Assembly: GCF_009936045.1 (NCBI RefSeq)
Contig: NZ_QWEQ01000010.1
Location: forward strand, 1-64,000
Length of the DNA: 64,000 nucleotides
Direction: 5' to 3'
Source of the DNA: Emergencia sp. 1XD21-10
Lineage (GTDB): Bacteria > Bacillota > Clostridia > Peptostreptococcales > Anaerovoracaceae
The position numbers were made by a program, and so were the translations under genes. This document shows, in pieces, positions 44,719 to 56,336 of this stretch (its first letter is position 1; each line of letters begins with the position of its first letter). Under the pieces are notes generated by a model, which was given only the letters and a program-made list of their open reading frames with translations, was not told where the DNA came from and searched no databases.

Positions 44719-45561
44719 ATGAGATTGGGATATTTTGAAGCAGTCGTATTAGGCTTATTGCAGGGGCTTGCAGAGTTTCTGCCAATCAGCAGTTCCGGAC
44801 ATCTTGCCTTGGCGCAGAGTCTGTTCGGTGTAGAAGCAGACAAAGTGTTGCTCTTTGCAGTTTTACTGCACCTGGGTACTCTGATTGCGGTCTTTGTCGT
44901 ATATTGGAAAGATATTTGGGAACTAATCGTAGAACTTTGCGTAACTATTAAGGACTTGTGCACCGGCAAGGGACTTCGTCTCGAAGAAAGACCGGTTCGC
45001 AAACTCGGCGTAATGATTATTGTAGCAACCATTCCTACGGCGGTCATCGGACTTTTGTTCAACGACTTTTTCGAAGGGCTTTACTCCTCCATGGTAGCCG
45101 TAGGCATAGGTTTTTTAATTACCGGTGTGCTCATGTTTCTTGCAGAAAAAATGGGCTCTGCCAACCGTGATATCAGAAAGATGAACTGCAGAAATGCACT
45201 GTTTATCGGTGTACTGCAGGGCATTGCCATTTATCCGGGTATATCCCGTTCTGGATCTACGCTGGTAGGCGGTTTGACTACAGGACTAAAGAGAGAGTTT
45301 GCAGTAAAGTTTGCATTTCTTATCTCTATTCCGTCCATTTTGGGCTCTGTAGTGTTAGAAGCACCTAAGGCACTGGAAGGTGATCTGGACACAGCCCTTT
45401 TGGGACCGATTCTGGCGGGCATGCTGGTAGCAGCAGTTTCGGGCTATTTTGCCATTAAAACGATGATTCGTATCGTATCTAACAAAAAGTTGAGCTATTT
45501 CTCTTATTATGTGTGGATTTTAGGTCTATGCACAATCGGCTACGGACTTTTCTTCGCATAA
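44719..45561 (+). CDS. uppP: Undecaprenyl-diphosphatase
   Basis: Recycles the lipid carrier of peptidoglycan synthesis; loss causes bacitracin sensitivity. 280 residues, about eight membrane segments. Signature blocks GLAEFLPISSSGHLAL (residues 14-29) and YPGISRSGSTLVGG. GGGGGTAA precedes the ATG. Cotranscribed with asd. Confidence 0.96.
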   Translation: MRLGYFEAVVLGLLQGLAEFLPISSSGHLALAQSLFGVEADKVLLFAVLLHLGTLIAVFVVYWKDIWELIVELCVTIKDLCTGKGLRLEERPVRKLGVMIIVATIPTAVIGLLFNDFFEGLYSSMVAVGIGFLITGVLMFLAEKMGSANRDIRKMNCRNALFIGVLQGIAIYPGISRSGSTLVGGLTTGLKREFAVKFAFLISIPSILGSVVLEAPKALEGDLDTALLGPILAGMLVAAVSGYFAIKTMIRIVSNKKLSYFSYYVWILGLCTIGYGLFFA

Positions 45562-45616
45562 ATTCGAATTTGCGGCTCACATTGACAAATTAGACAAAAC
45601 GCATGGGGGAAGAAAC

Positions 45617-48255
<2,639 letters not shown>

Positions 48256-48259
<4 letters not shown>

Positions 48260-49563
48260 GAATTTATATAGAAACCCTGGGCTGCCCTAAGAATTTCAAT
48301 GATTCGCAGGTGGCAGCAGGCATATTGGAAAACGAGAATCATATTATTGTAAACGAACCGGAAGACGCAGATATCATCATGGTGAATACTTGTGGATTTA
48401 TTAATGATGCTAAGACTGAGTCTATCGAAAAGATTTTGGAGATGGCGGAGTACAAGGCTGACGGCAAAAAACTGGTGGTTTCCGGCTGTCTGTCACAGCG
48501 CTATGCAGACGATCTTTACAAGGAAATGCCGGAGGTAGATTTGTTCGTCGGTGTCAACGAATACGAAAAATTGCCAGAACTTTTCTCGTCTCTTTCTACA
48601 CGGGCTGTTGTTTGCAGCAACTGCGTTTCCGACGTACTGGAATCTCAGGCGAGAAAGCTTTCCGAAAATCCTTATACTGCGACCATAAAAATTGCAGAAG
48701 GGTGCAATAATATTTGTGCTTATTGCATTATCCCGAAAATTCGCGGCAAATATAGAAGTAAGAGAGAAGAGGACATTCTAAACGAAGCAGAGCAACTGGC
48801 TGCGGCTGGCTGCAAGGAACTGATTCTCATTGCACAGGATGTGACCTATTACGGCAAGGACCTTTACGGGGAGCTTCGTCTTGCCAAACTGTTGAAAAAG
48901 CTTTGCAAAATTGATGGAATTAAGTGGATTCGCCTCATGTACTGCTATGAGGACAGAATTACAGACGAGTTGATTAGGGTAATGGCAGAAGAAGAAAAAA
49001 TCTGCAATTATTTAGATATTCCTATTCAGCATGGAAGCGACAGTGTTTTACGCGCCATGAACAGACGATCGACATCGGCATCTATCACAAACACCTTACA
49101 AAGACTCCGCACAGCAATTCCGGATATTCACATCAGAACGACGCTGATTGTAGGATTTCCGGGCGAAACCGAAGAAGATTATGAGACTCTAGTAGAGTTT
49201 ATTGAAAAAGAAAAATTTGAGAGACTAGGAGTTTTTTCCTATTCGCAGGAGGAAAATACGCCGGCAGGCGAGATGGAAAATCAGGTTGATGAAGAAATCA
49301 AGGCAGAGCGCCTCGATGGAATCATGCGCAGGCAGATTGAGATTTCCCTGGAAAGCAACCAGGCTAAAGTCGGAAAGACGCTGGAAGTTTTGGTAGAAGA
49401 AATGGAGGAAGAAGGTAGTTTCATCGGCAGAACCCGCTATGACGCACCGGAAATCGACAATGCAGTGATTTTTACATCTTCACAGAACCTTCTGCCGGGC
49501 GATATGGTAAAAGTTTTGATTCAAGATGCATTCGACTATGATTTAGTTGGAACGGAGGTTTAA
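48256..49563 (+). CDS. rimO: Ribosomal protein S12 methylthiotransferase RimO
   Basis: Radical-SAM enzyme that methylthiolates an Asp of S12. 435 residues. The N-terminal UPF0004 domain begins YIETLGCPKNFNDSQ, the radical-SAM cluster is GCNNICAYCIIP (CxxxCxxC), and there is a C-terminal TRAM domain. The DSQ in place of the MiaB pattern fits RimO. Overlaps ftsK by 4 bp (ATGA). Confidence 0.94.
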
Positions 49564-49565
49564 GA

Positions 49566-50108
49566 ATGAATTTACCGAACAAATTGACTGTGGGCAGAAT
49601 TGTTGCTGTGCCGTTTTTCATTGCAGCATACATGATGGGATATAATCTCGTTGCCTTTGTACTGTTCATTGTAGCGTCTTTTACAGACATGTTAGATGGT
49701 AAAATTGCGAGAAAGTATCAACTGGTTACTAATTTTGGGAAGATCATGGATCCGCTGGCAGATAAGATTCTTGTTTATTCTGCCTTTTGCCTGATGGTAG
49801 AGGACGGGACAGTGCCGGGATGGATGCTGATTGTCATTTTGGCGAGAGAATTTGCTATCGCAGGTATGAGAACGGTAGCCGCGTCTGAAGGAACGGTCAT
49901 TGCTGCTGGCATGAGTGGTAAAATCAAAACTGTTCTGCAGATGATTGCAGTGCCGCTTTTGCTTCTGACTTCTGCTCTTGGGAGTATGCCGCAGATTCAG
50001 GAGTACTGCGGGCTTGCAGGAGAAATATTCCTGTGGGGTTCCCTGATTATGACGGTATATTCCGGGATAGAATATATTTGGAAGAATAAAAGCGTGTTCT
50101 CTATGTAA
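49566..50108 (+). CDS. pgsA: CDP-diacylglycerol-glycerol-3-phosphate 3-phosphatidyltransferase
   Basis: Makes phosphatidylglycerophosphate. 180 residues, four hydrophobic segments. The CDP-alcohol phosphotransferase motif reads DMLDGKIARKY followed by GKIMDPLADK, with all its Asp residues. It starts 2 bp after rimO. The order ftsK-rimO-pgsA-cinA-recA is a common Firmicute arrangement. Confidence 0.95.
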   Translation: MNLPNKLTVGRIVAVPFFIAAYMMGYNLVAFVLFIVASFTDMLDGKIARKYQLVTNFGKIMDPLADKILVYSAFCLMVEDGTVPGWMLIVILAREFAIAGMRTVAASEGTVIAAGMSGKIKTVLQMIAVPLLLLTSALGSMPQIQEYCGLAGEIFLWGSLIMTVYSGIEYIWKNKSVFSM

Positions 50109-50162
50109 ACCAGTGAGAGTTACGCATAATCAAGATTTTGCATGGAAGTGGAGGAGCATGCG

Positions 50163-51407
50163 ATGAGGACTGCAATTTTAAGTGTCGGAACGGAGATTCT
50201 CTTTGGTCAGATTACCAACACTAATACTGTATATCTTTCCCAGCAGTTAAATCTGCTGGGTTTTGACGTTATGTATCATTACACGGTGGGTGATAATTCA
50301 GGACGCCTTTCTGAGATGATTGAAATGGCTTTTCGCGATTGTGACCTGGTAATCACCACGGGAGGTCTTGGGCCGACAGAAGATGATTTGACAAAAGAGA
50401 CAGCCTGCAGGGTTTTGCACGATGAACTGGTGCTTCATGAGCCAAGTATGGAGAGGCTGGTTGCCAGAGCAAAGGCATACGGAAAGCCGATGACTCCTAA
50501 TAATTATAAGCAGGCGATGATGCCTAGCAGGGCAGAGGTGTTCAGCAACGAAGTGGGCAGTGCGCCAGGACTAGCCCTTTGCGAGGATGAAAAAATGATT
50601 ATCTGTATGCCGGGACCGCCGCGGGAGATGACATGGATGTGGGAAAACAGAGTGCGTCCATACCTGGAAAAGCTGCAGACCGGCGTGATTTACTACAGAA
50701 CCCTGCGCATGTTCGGCATTGGCGAATCACTGTTGGAAACCAAGCTTTTGGACTTGATTGATGCTCAGACGGATCCGACCCTTGCCACCTACGCAAAGGA
50801 AGGCGAGTGCAGCGTGAGAATCGCTTCCAAGCGTGCGACCTGCGAGGAAGCTGTAAAAGCCGTGGAAAATATGATTGCACAGGTTTCTGAAAAGGTGGGC
50901 GAGTATATTTACAGCGTTGACGATGAGGAATTGGCAGATGTGGTTGCAAAGAAACTTCTTGAACGAAATATTTCCGTTTCAGCTTGTGAATCCTGTACCG
51001 GAGGGCTTTTTTCCGGGGCGCTGACTGATACGCCCGGGATTTCAAAGGTCTTTGACCGGGGACTTGTGACTTATACCTACGGCGCAAAGATGGACGAGCT
51101 GGGCGTGAAAGAAGAAACGTTAGCAGCGTATACGGCGGAAAGCAGTCAGGTAGCGAAAGAAATGGCTGAGGGTCTTGCAAAAAAAACTGGCAGCAGACTC
51201 TGTATCTCTGTAACCGGCATTGCAGGACCAGGTGGCGGAACCCCTGAAAAACCAGTGGGGCTGATTTATATCGGCTGCGTTTTTGATGGTCATACAGAGG
51301 TAAAAGAAGTCAGAATGCGCAATGTGAGCCGCAAATGGAACCGGCATTACGCTGTGCTCAGCATGTTTGACATGATAAATAAGACGATTGACCAGACATG
51401 GAATTAA
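50163..51407 (+). CDS. cinA: CinA family competence/damage-inducible protein
   Basis: 414 residues from the ATG at 50163, which follows GGAGGAG; the ATG at 50142 is upstream of that site. N-terminal molybdopterin-binding-like domain (AILSVGTEILFGQITN; TTGGLGPTEDDLT) and C-terminal nicotinamide-nucleotide amidase-like CinA domain (ACESCTGG; SVTGIAGPGGG). CinA is linked with competence in some bacteria and with pyridine-nucleotide salvage. Usual partner upstream of recA. Confidence 0.94.
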   Translation: MRTAILSVGTEILFGQITNTNTVYLSQQLNLLGFDVMYHYTVGDNSGRLSEMIEMAFRDCDLVITTGGLGPTEDDLTKETACRVLHDELVLHEPSMERLVARAKAYGKPMTPNNYKQAMMPSRAEVFSNEVGSAPGLALCEDEKMIICMPGPPREMTWMWENRVRPYLEKLQTGVIYYRTLRMFGIGESLLETKLLDLIDAQTDPTLATYAKEGECSVRIASKRATCEEAVKAVENMIAQVSEKVGEYIYSVDDEELADVVAKKLLERNISVSACESCTGGLFSGALTDTPGISKVFDRGLVTYTYGAKMDELGVKEETLAAYTAESSQVAKEMAEGLAKKTGSRLCISVTGIAGPGGGTPEKPVGLIYIGCVFDGHTEVKEVRMRNVSRKWNRHYAVLSMFDMINKTIDQTWN

Positions 51408-51417
51408 ATTCAATTGT

Positions 51418-51446
51418 TGACATATAATGTAAAATATGTTATAGTG
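51418..51446 (+). promoter_or_regulatory. recA promoter P1
   Basis: TTGACA (51418-51423), 17 bp, TATAGT (51441-51446). It lies about 100 bp upstream of the SOS box. Confidence 0.75.
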
Positions 51447-51511
51447 AGTATGAACGGACAGAGACTTAAGGAACAAATAAAATTTGTAAAAAATTTTTAT
51501 GCAAAAAAGCC

Positions 51512-51540
51512 TTGACCGAAAGCAAATAATAGGGTATTAT
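51512..51540 (+). promoter_or_regulatory. recA promoter P2
   Basis: TTGACC (51512-51517), 17 bp, TATTAT (51535-51540), next to the LexA box. Confidence 0.65.
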
Positions 51541-51547
51541 AATTTAA

Positions 51548-51559
51548 GAACAAACGTTC
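51548..51559. promoter_or_regulatory. LexA (SOS) box
   Basis: GAACAAACGTTC, a perfect GAAC-N4-GTTC palindrome of the Gram-positive LexA type, at the predicted start of the P2 transcript. It is the only such site I found in the window. Confidence 0.85.
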
Positions 51560-51576
51560 TTTATTGGAGGTAAAGT

Positions 51577-52677
51577 ATGGCTACAGCAAAAGAACAAAAA
51601 AATGCAAAGAACCCGAAGAGTGAGAAAGAACAGAGAGAAGCGGCATTGCAGGACGCAATGGATCAGATTCAGAAACAATTCGGTCAGGGCGCTATTATGA
51701 AGCTTGGCGACAATACCAAGATGAACATAGAGACCATTTCGACAGGATCCATCAGTTTGGATTTGGCAACCGGCGTAGGCGGTGTGCCGAAGGGAAGAAT
51801 CGTAGAAATCTACGGACCAGAATCTTCCGGTAAGACAACATTGACGCTACATATCGTTGCAGAAGCACAGAAGAAGGGCGGCAAGGCGGCATTTATTGAC
51901 GCAGAACATGCGCTGGATCCTGTCTATGCAAAGAATTTGGGCGTTAAGATTGATGAGCTTTTAGTATCTCAGCCGGATACAGGAGAACAGGCACTAGAGA
52001 TTTGTGATATGCTGGCACGCAGTGGTGCGCTGGATGTTATCGTAATCGACTCCGTTGCAGCGCTAGTTCCTAAAGCCGAAATCGAAGGCGACATGGGAGA
52101 TAATCACGTGGGTCTTCATGCCAGACTGATGTCTCAGGCACTTAGAAAGATTGCAGGTAATGTAAACCGTTCTCACACTTGTGTGGTTTTCATCAACCAG
52201 CTCCGTGAGAAAATCGGGGTCATGTATGGAAGTCCGGAAGTTACCACAGGCGGACGCGCTCTTAAATTCTATTCTTCCATGCGTTTTGACGTCAGAAGAG
52301 TAGAAACTATAAAAAGCGGCGACCAGATGCTTGGAAACAGAACTAAGGTCAAGATTGTTAAGAACAAGGTTGCTCCGCCGTTTAAACAGGCAGAATTCGA
52401 TATCATGTATGGAGAAGGCATTTCTAAGGCCGGAGATGTTCTGGACAGTGCAGTAGAATTGAAAATCATTGACAAGGCAGGCTCCTGGTACAGCTATGCC
52501 GGTGATAGAATCGGACAGGGGCGTGAGAATGTGAAGAAGTGGCTGCAGGAGAATCCAGACATGCTGGACAAAGTTCAGAATCAGCTTTTAGAAACACTGC
52601 AAGAACAGCAAGGGGAAGCAGCACCTGTATCTATGGATGGCATGATGGTTGATGAAGACGGTGTGGTAATCGAATAG
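51577..52677 (+). CDS. recA: Recombinase A
   Basis: Strand-exchange protein and SOS co-protease, 366 residues. It has a slightly long, charged N-terminus (about 25 residues before the core), Walker [10 protein letters not shown], and a DNA-binding loop region ([16 protein letters not shown]). The acidic C-terminal tail is typical. Regulation by LexA is indicated by the box at 51548-51559. Ribosome site TGGAGG. Confidence 0.98.
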   Translation: MATAKEQKNAKNPKSEKEQREAALQDAMDQIQKQFGQGAIMKLGDNTKMNIETISTGSISLDLATGVGGVPKGRIVEIYGPESSGKTTLTLHIVAEAQKKGGKAAFIDAEHALDPVYAKNLGVKIDELLVSQPDTGEQALEICDMLARSGALDVIVIDSVAALVPKAEIEGDMGDNHVGLHARLMSQALRKIAGNVNRSHTCVVFINQLREKIGVMYGSPEVTTGGRALKFYSSMRFDVRRVETIKSGDQMLGNRTKVKIVKNKVAPPFKQAEFDIMYGEGISKAGDVLDSAVELKIIDKAGSWYSYAGDRIGQGRENVKKWLQENPDMLDKVQNQLLETLQEQQGEAAPVSMDGMMVDEDGVVIE

Positions 52678-52694
52678 TTTATTTACAGCAAGCG

Positions 52695-52740
52695 AAAGCT
52701 GTGCGGCATTTTTCCTTAAGAGAAAGACGCACAGCTTTTT
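52695..52740 (+). terminator. Terminator of recA
   Basis: AAAGCTGTGCG (52695-52705) and CGCACAGCTTT form the stem, followed by a T run. Confidence 0.85.
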
Positions 52741-52754
52741 GTGAATACTGTTTT

Positions 52755-53216
52755 TTATAATTCATTTTCATCATCATGTACTGGAGCATTAAAGTCGATA
52801 TCTTGAATATCTATTTCATTATCAAAATAGTTGGTATCAGTGTCAACTGAAAAGTCATTATCAAAGAACCATTTATATGCGCGGTTAGCTATAATTTTAG
52901 TTTCTGTAAAATCAAGATCTCCGCCGACAATAGCGCCAACGCCTGGAAACATTTTTGTTAAATTAAAAATTCCTTTTGTTCCTGACTTTGTTATAAATCT
53001 AAATCCTACTTTTTGGTTTATTCTAGTTAAAACTCTACCGGGTATTTTTTTGATGAGTCCATTTGTTAATTTCATACCAAATTTTATGCCGGACTGCTTT
53101 AAAATATTATTAAGTGCAACGCCTGCAAGGCACGCATATACAAAAGTTTGTGTCTGGTCACTGTTCAATTCATAATCAGCCATATGGCTGTCATGGTAAA
53201 GTTTGAAAACCACCAT
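52755..53216 (-). CDS. EcsC-like protein, N-terminally short (possibly a remnant)
   Basis: 153 residues. QKVGFRFITKSGTKGIFNL and KMFPGVGAIVGGDLDFTETK match the C-terminal part of EcsC-family proteins, which are usually well over 200 residues. The N-terminal third of the family is missing. No ribosome site precedes the ATG at 53216 or the in-frame ATG at 53183. The tail is very acidic. Either a truncated gene or a short variant. The function of EcsC is poorly known. Confidence 0.55.
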   Translation of the reverse strand: MVVFKLYHDSHMADYELNSDQTQTFVYACLAGVALNNILKQSGIKFGMKLTNGLIKKIPGRVLTRINQKVGFRFITKSGTKGIFNLTKMFPGVGAIVGGDLDFTETKIIANRAYKWFFDNDFSVDTDTNYFDNEIDIQDIDFNAPVHDDENEL

Positions 53217-53504
53217 TAGTACTTTTAAGCGATTTTTGCGAAAAAGGTACGAAAACCTGCAAATTATTTATATCCATTATATGAAAAATAAGGAATTTAC
53301 TTCTGTATAATGAAAGGTTTGTACGAAAATGGAACCATAGAAAAGAAAAAAGAACGAAGACTTTCAATTCTATTTCGTTGTATTTGCTTAAAACCTTTTG
53401 GTTAGTATAAAGTGACTCCTAATTTTTGATACCTTTTTTGCAGAAAAGCGGCATAGGTACGAAAATCCAATATTCGTAACCTTTCTAAGCAGGCTTTTCT
53501 CGTA
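53217..53504. other. AT-rich gap with short repeated words
   Basis: No gene recognised. GTACGAAAA occurs three times (near 53246, 53322 and 53458) and AAAGTGACT twice. An orphan TATAAT lies at 53306-53311 with no good -35. A small RNA is possible but not supported further. Confidence 0.4.
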
Positions 53505-53533
53505 TTGACTTTACTATAAAAAATAGGTATACT
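53505..53533 (+). promoter_or_regulatory. Promoter of the nitroreductase gene
   Basis: TTGACT (53505-53510), 17 bp, TATACT (53528-53533). Confidence 0.8.
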
Positions 53534-53568
53534 AAAGTGACTTTAGGAAATTTGAGTAAGGAGAAACT

Positions 53569-54117
53569 ATGGAAGCAATTACTTGTATAAAGCAAAGAAG
53601 AAGTATCAGAAAGTTTAAGCCAGAAGTTGTGGATCACGAGGTTGTAAGAGAAATCGTAGAAGCTGCTTCTTTTGCGCCGTCTTGGAAAAATACACAGATT
53701 ACAAGATATATTGTAGTTGAGGACGAGGCTGTAAAGGAAAAAATCGCTGATGAATGCGTATTAGGCTTTACTTACAATGCAAAGATTATCAAGAATACGC
53801 CGCAGCTTGTTGTTGCGACTTATATCAATGGGAGATCCGGCTTTGAGAAAGACGGTTCTTATACCACCGGAAAGGAAGACAGATGGCAGAATTTTGACAC
53901 AGGTATCGCAGTGCAGACCTTCTGTCTGGCCGCCCATGATAAAGGAATCGGTACTGTAATTTTAGGTATCTTTGATGATGAAAAGGTTGCGGAAGCAATT
54001 AATCTGCCGGAGGGACAGACTGTTGCAGCATTAATTCCGATGGGATATCCGCTGGATGCGGAAGCACCGGCTGCTCCAAAGAGAAAAGAGGCAGACGAAC
54101 TTGTCAGCTATCTGTAA
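53569..54117 (+). CDS. Nitroreductase family protein
   Basis: FMN-dependent NAD(P)H oxidoreductase, 182 residues. The FMN phosphate site is IKQRRSIRKFKPE at residues 6-18, with SFAPSWKNTQ and the C-terminal IPMGYPLD typical of the family. Physiological substrate unknown. AAGGAG ribosome site and own promoter and terminator. Confidence 0.92.
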   Translation: MEAITCIKQRRSIRKFKPEVVDHEVVREIVEAASFAPSWKNTQITRYIVVEDEAVKEKIADECVLGFTYNAKIIKNTPQLVVATYINGRSGFEKDGSYTTGKEDRWQNFDTGIAVQTFCLAAHDKGIGTVILGIFDDEKVAEAINLPEGQTVAALIPMGYPLDAEAPAAPKRKEADELVSYL

Positions 54118-54144
54118 TAGAAAAGTTATAATATAGAAACAGAC

Positions 54145-54182
54145 AACCACTGCACGGAAAGCCTGTGCGGTGGTTTTGTTTT
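54145..54182 (+). terminator. Terminator of the nitroreductase gene
   Basis: AACCACTGCAC and GTGCGGTGGTT (one G-T pair) around a 9-base loop, then TTGTTTTG. Confidence 0.8.
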
Positions 54183-54205
54183 GCGGAAAAAATTTCTGGG
54201 TGCTA

Positions 54206-54234
54206 TTGACATGGATGATTTTATGTGATATAAA
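54206..54234 (+). promoter_or_regulatory. Promoter of the SPFH gene
   Basis: TTGACA (54206-54211), 17 bp ending in TGA, TATAAA (54229-54234). Confidence 0.8.
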
Positions 54235-54257
54235 TATGATATCAAATTGATATCATA
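54235..54257. promoter_or_regulatory. Operator-like palindrome at the SPFH transcription start
   Basis: TATGATATCA (54235-54244) and TGATATCATA (54248-54257) are perfect 10-bp arms around AAT. It begins right after the -10 and covers the likely start site, so a bound protein would block transcription. Confidence 0.7.
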
Positions 54258-54287
54258 AAACCCAAAAGGGAGAAGAGGAGTAACGTT

Positions 54288-55301
54288 ATGGAAAAAAAGA
54301 CGAATTTTACACAGAAAGAGATTAAGCCAATCAACGGCATGGGTATGCTGATACTCATTACTTTGGGCATTTTGGCAGCCATTGCAATGATTGTAGTTGG
54401 CTGTATCAATCTTGGAGCAGTTGGAATTGCAATGATTATCGCAGGAGGACTGGGAACAATTATTCTTCCGCTTTTATATGCGGGTCTTAGAGTAGTTGGA
54501 CCTAACGAGGCGCTGGTGTTGACTTTGTTTGGTAATTATCACGGTACGATTTTGAAGCAGGGTTTCTATTTTGTGAATCCGTTTTCTACTTATACCAATC
54601 CGACCTATACGAAAGAGATTGCTGCAGCAAAAGCAGAAGCCGAAACGCAGGCAAAGAACGGAAAGTTTTCGCTAGGTTCTATTAAAGTGAGTGCAAAGAA
54701 AACCGTTTCTTTGAAAGATAACACCTTAAATAACGGGGTACAGAAGGTTAATGATGTGATGGGTAATCCGATTATCATTGGGGCAGTGGTAATTTGGAAA
54801 GTTGTAAATCCGACCAATGCAGTATTTAATGTAGAAGATTATGCCGAATTTTTGTCGATTCAGACCGATTCTACCATCAGAAATATTGCAAGAATGTATC
54901 CTTACGACAGCTTAAATACGGAAGATCATGAGCATGCTAACGAGAAAACGCTCAGAGGAAGTTCTCAGGAAATCGCAGATAACATGAAAGCGGAGCTGAA
55001 CAATAAGGTGGCTTTTGCAGGACTTGAAATCGAGGAAGTTCGCATTACACATCTTTCCTATGCAGAAGAAATTGCGGCGGCAATGCTGAGAAGACAGCAG
55101 GCTGAGGCTGTGATTTCTGCAAGAGCGAAGATTGTTGACGGTGCAGTCAGCATGGTAAAGATGGCTATTGACAAATTAGGTGAGGAAGAAGTAGTATTTT
55201 TAGATGAGGAGAGAAAGGCAGCTATGGTATCCAATCTGATGGTAGTACTGTGCTCTGATAAAGATACACAGCCCATTGTCAACAGCGGCAGTATCTACTA
55301 A
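54288..55301 (+). CDS. SPFH/Band 7 domain protein
   Basis: 337 residues. Two hydrophobic segments (about 20-70) anchor it. The SPFH domain begins GPNEALVLTLFGNYHGTIL near residue 72 and includes a helical region rich in Ala/Glu (SYAEEIAAAMLRRQQAEAV). Such proteins form membrane scaffolds or bind proteases. Followed after 66 bp by a ribbon-helix-helix gene, a pairing I recall from other clostridia. Confidence 0.9.
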   Translation: MEKKTNFTQKEIKPINGMGMLILITLGILAAIAMIVVGCINLGAVGIAMIIAGGLGTIILPLLYAGLRVVGPNEALVLTLFGNYHGTILKQGFYFVNPFSTYTNPTYTKEIAAAKAEAETQAKNGKFSLGSIKVSAKKTVSLKDNTLNNGVQKVNDVMGNPIIIGAVVIWKVVNPTNAVFNVEDYAEFLSIQTDSTIRNIARMYPYDSLNTEDHEHANEKTLRGSSQEIADNMKAELNNKVAFAGLEIEEVRITHLSYAEEIAAAMLRRQQAEAVISARAKIVDGAVSMVKMAIDKLGEEEVVFLDEERKAAMVSNLMVVLCSDKDTQPIVNSGSIY

Positions 55302-55367
55302 GTTCAAATAGCAGGGGAAATGAATTTGAAACAGCAAGAGGATTAGAGAGATGAAAGGTCGGATGCA

Positions 55368-55628
55368 ATGACGAGCGAAAAAGACATTTTAAAAAAGGAA
55401 AAAGAATTAGAAACACGTCTGTCTAAGCTTCAGCAGATGGAACAGGAAATTAAGGCAAAAGAAAAGGCTGTGAAGCAGGCTGAAAAAGCCAAGAAACAGG
55501 TTATTTTGCGAATTGCGCCGTCTCTTTGGGAAGAAATCGCAAGGTGGGCGGAAGAGGATTTTCGCTCTATCAACGGGCAGATTGAGTTTATTTTGTCAAA
55601 AAGTGTGCAGGATAGGAAACACAAATAA
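55368..55628 (+). CDS. Coiled-coil plus Arc-like ribbon-helix-helix protein
   Basis: 86 residues. Residues 1-43 form a charged coiled coil (EKDILKKEKELETRLSKLQQ...). Residues 45-80 (ILRIAPSLWEEIARWAEEDF, SINGQIEFILSK) look like an Arc/MetJ-type ribbon-helix-helix DNA-binding domain. It may repress the SPFH operon through the palindrome at 54235-54257; that is an inference. No clear AGGAGG site upstream. Confidence 0.75.
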   Translation: MTSEKDILKKEKELETRLSKLQQMEQEIKAKEKAVKQAEKAKKQVILRIAPSLWEEIARWAEEDFRSINGQIEFILSKSVQDRKHK

Positions 55629-55675
55629 GAGGATAAAAGCGGGCAAGAGTTTAAAAGTTTTCCGGCAAATAACAT

Positions 55676-55704
55676 TTGACAATCCCTTTGGGATATGCTA
55701 TGAT
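55676..55704 (+). promoter_or_regulatory. Promoter of rplU-rpmA
   Basis: TTGACA (55676-55681), 17 bp ending in TGC, TATGAT (55699-55704), near consensus with an extended -10. Confidence 0.85.
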
Positions 55705-55710
55705 AATTGA

Positions 55711-55801
55711 GTTAGACCGCTCGGAAAGGGTTTATTTTTCATGCAAAGCGCATCTAGCGCTACCCGATAAGGCGAGACTGGATAGAGGAGGTAAGAACAC
55801 A
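55711..55801 (+). promoter_or_regulatory. Leader of rplU, candidate L21 autoregulatory leader
   Basis: About 90 bases of untranslated leader before rplU. Firmicutes often have an L21-binding leader RNA here. Short pairing segments are visible (AGCGC with GCGCT) but I cannot confirm the consensus fold. Confidence 0.5.
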
Positions 55802-56296
55802 ATGTACGCAGTAATTGAAACAGGCGGAAAGCAGTACAGAGTTCAGGAAGGCGATGTAGTAACCATCGAGAAGCTGAATGTAGAAGCTGGCGAGAAAATC
55901 GCATTTGACAAAGTACTGGTTTTAGCTGAAGAAGGAGACCTGAAGGTAGGTGCACCGTATGTAGAAGGTGCAGTTGTTTCTGGAGAAGTAGTAGAAAATG
56001 GCAAAGCTAAGAAAGTCATCATCTACAAATACAAGTCCAAGAAAGACTACAGAAAGAAACAGGGTCACAGACAGCCATACACTATGGTTAAGATTGAATC
56101 CTTAGGAGGCAAGAGCGCTCCGAAGGCAGCTCCTGCAGCACCAAAGGCAGAAGCAAAAGAAGAAGCTAAGGAAAAGAAAATTTCCGCTTCTATGAAGAAA
56201 GATGAATTAATTGCTTACGCAAAAGAACATGGTATTGAAGTCGATGAAAAGGCAACAAAAGCCGTTATCATCGAAACCATTGAAGCAGCGAAGTAA
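55802..56296 (+). CDS. rplU: 50S ribosomal protein L21 with C-terminal extension
   Basis: 164 residues against the usual 100-105. Residues 1-102 are a normal L21 ([37 protein letters not shown]). An Ala/Pro/Lys linker of about 25 residues follows, then a 33-residue domain ([29 protein letters not shown]) resembling SAP/HeH or Rho-N-like helix-extended-loop-helix folds. I chose the ATG at 55802 after GGAGGT. rpmA follows with no prp (ysxB) gene between. Confidence 0.95.
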   Translation: MYAVIETGGKQYRVQEGDVVTIEKLNVEAGEKIAFDKVLVLAEEGDLKVGAPYVEGAVVSGEVVENGKAKKVIIYKYKSKKDYRKKQGHRQPYTMVKIESLGGKSAPKAAPAAPKAEAKEEAKEKKISASMKKDELIAYAKEHGIEVDEKATKAVIIETIEAAK

Positions 56297-56336
56297 TTTC
56301 CATTTTAGCCACAAATAGCAAGGAGGTGTCTGGACT

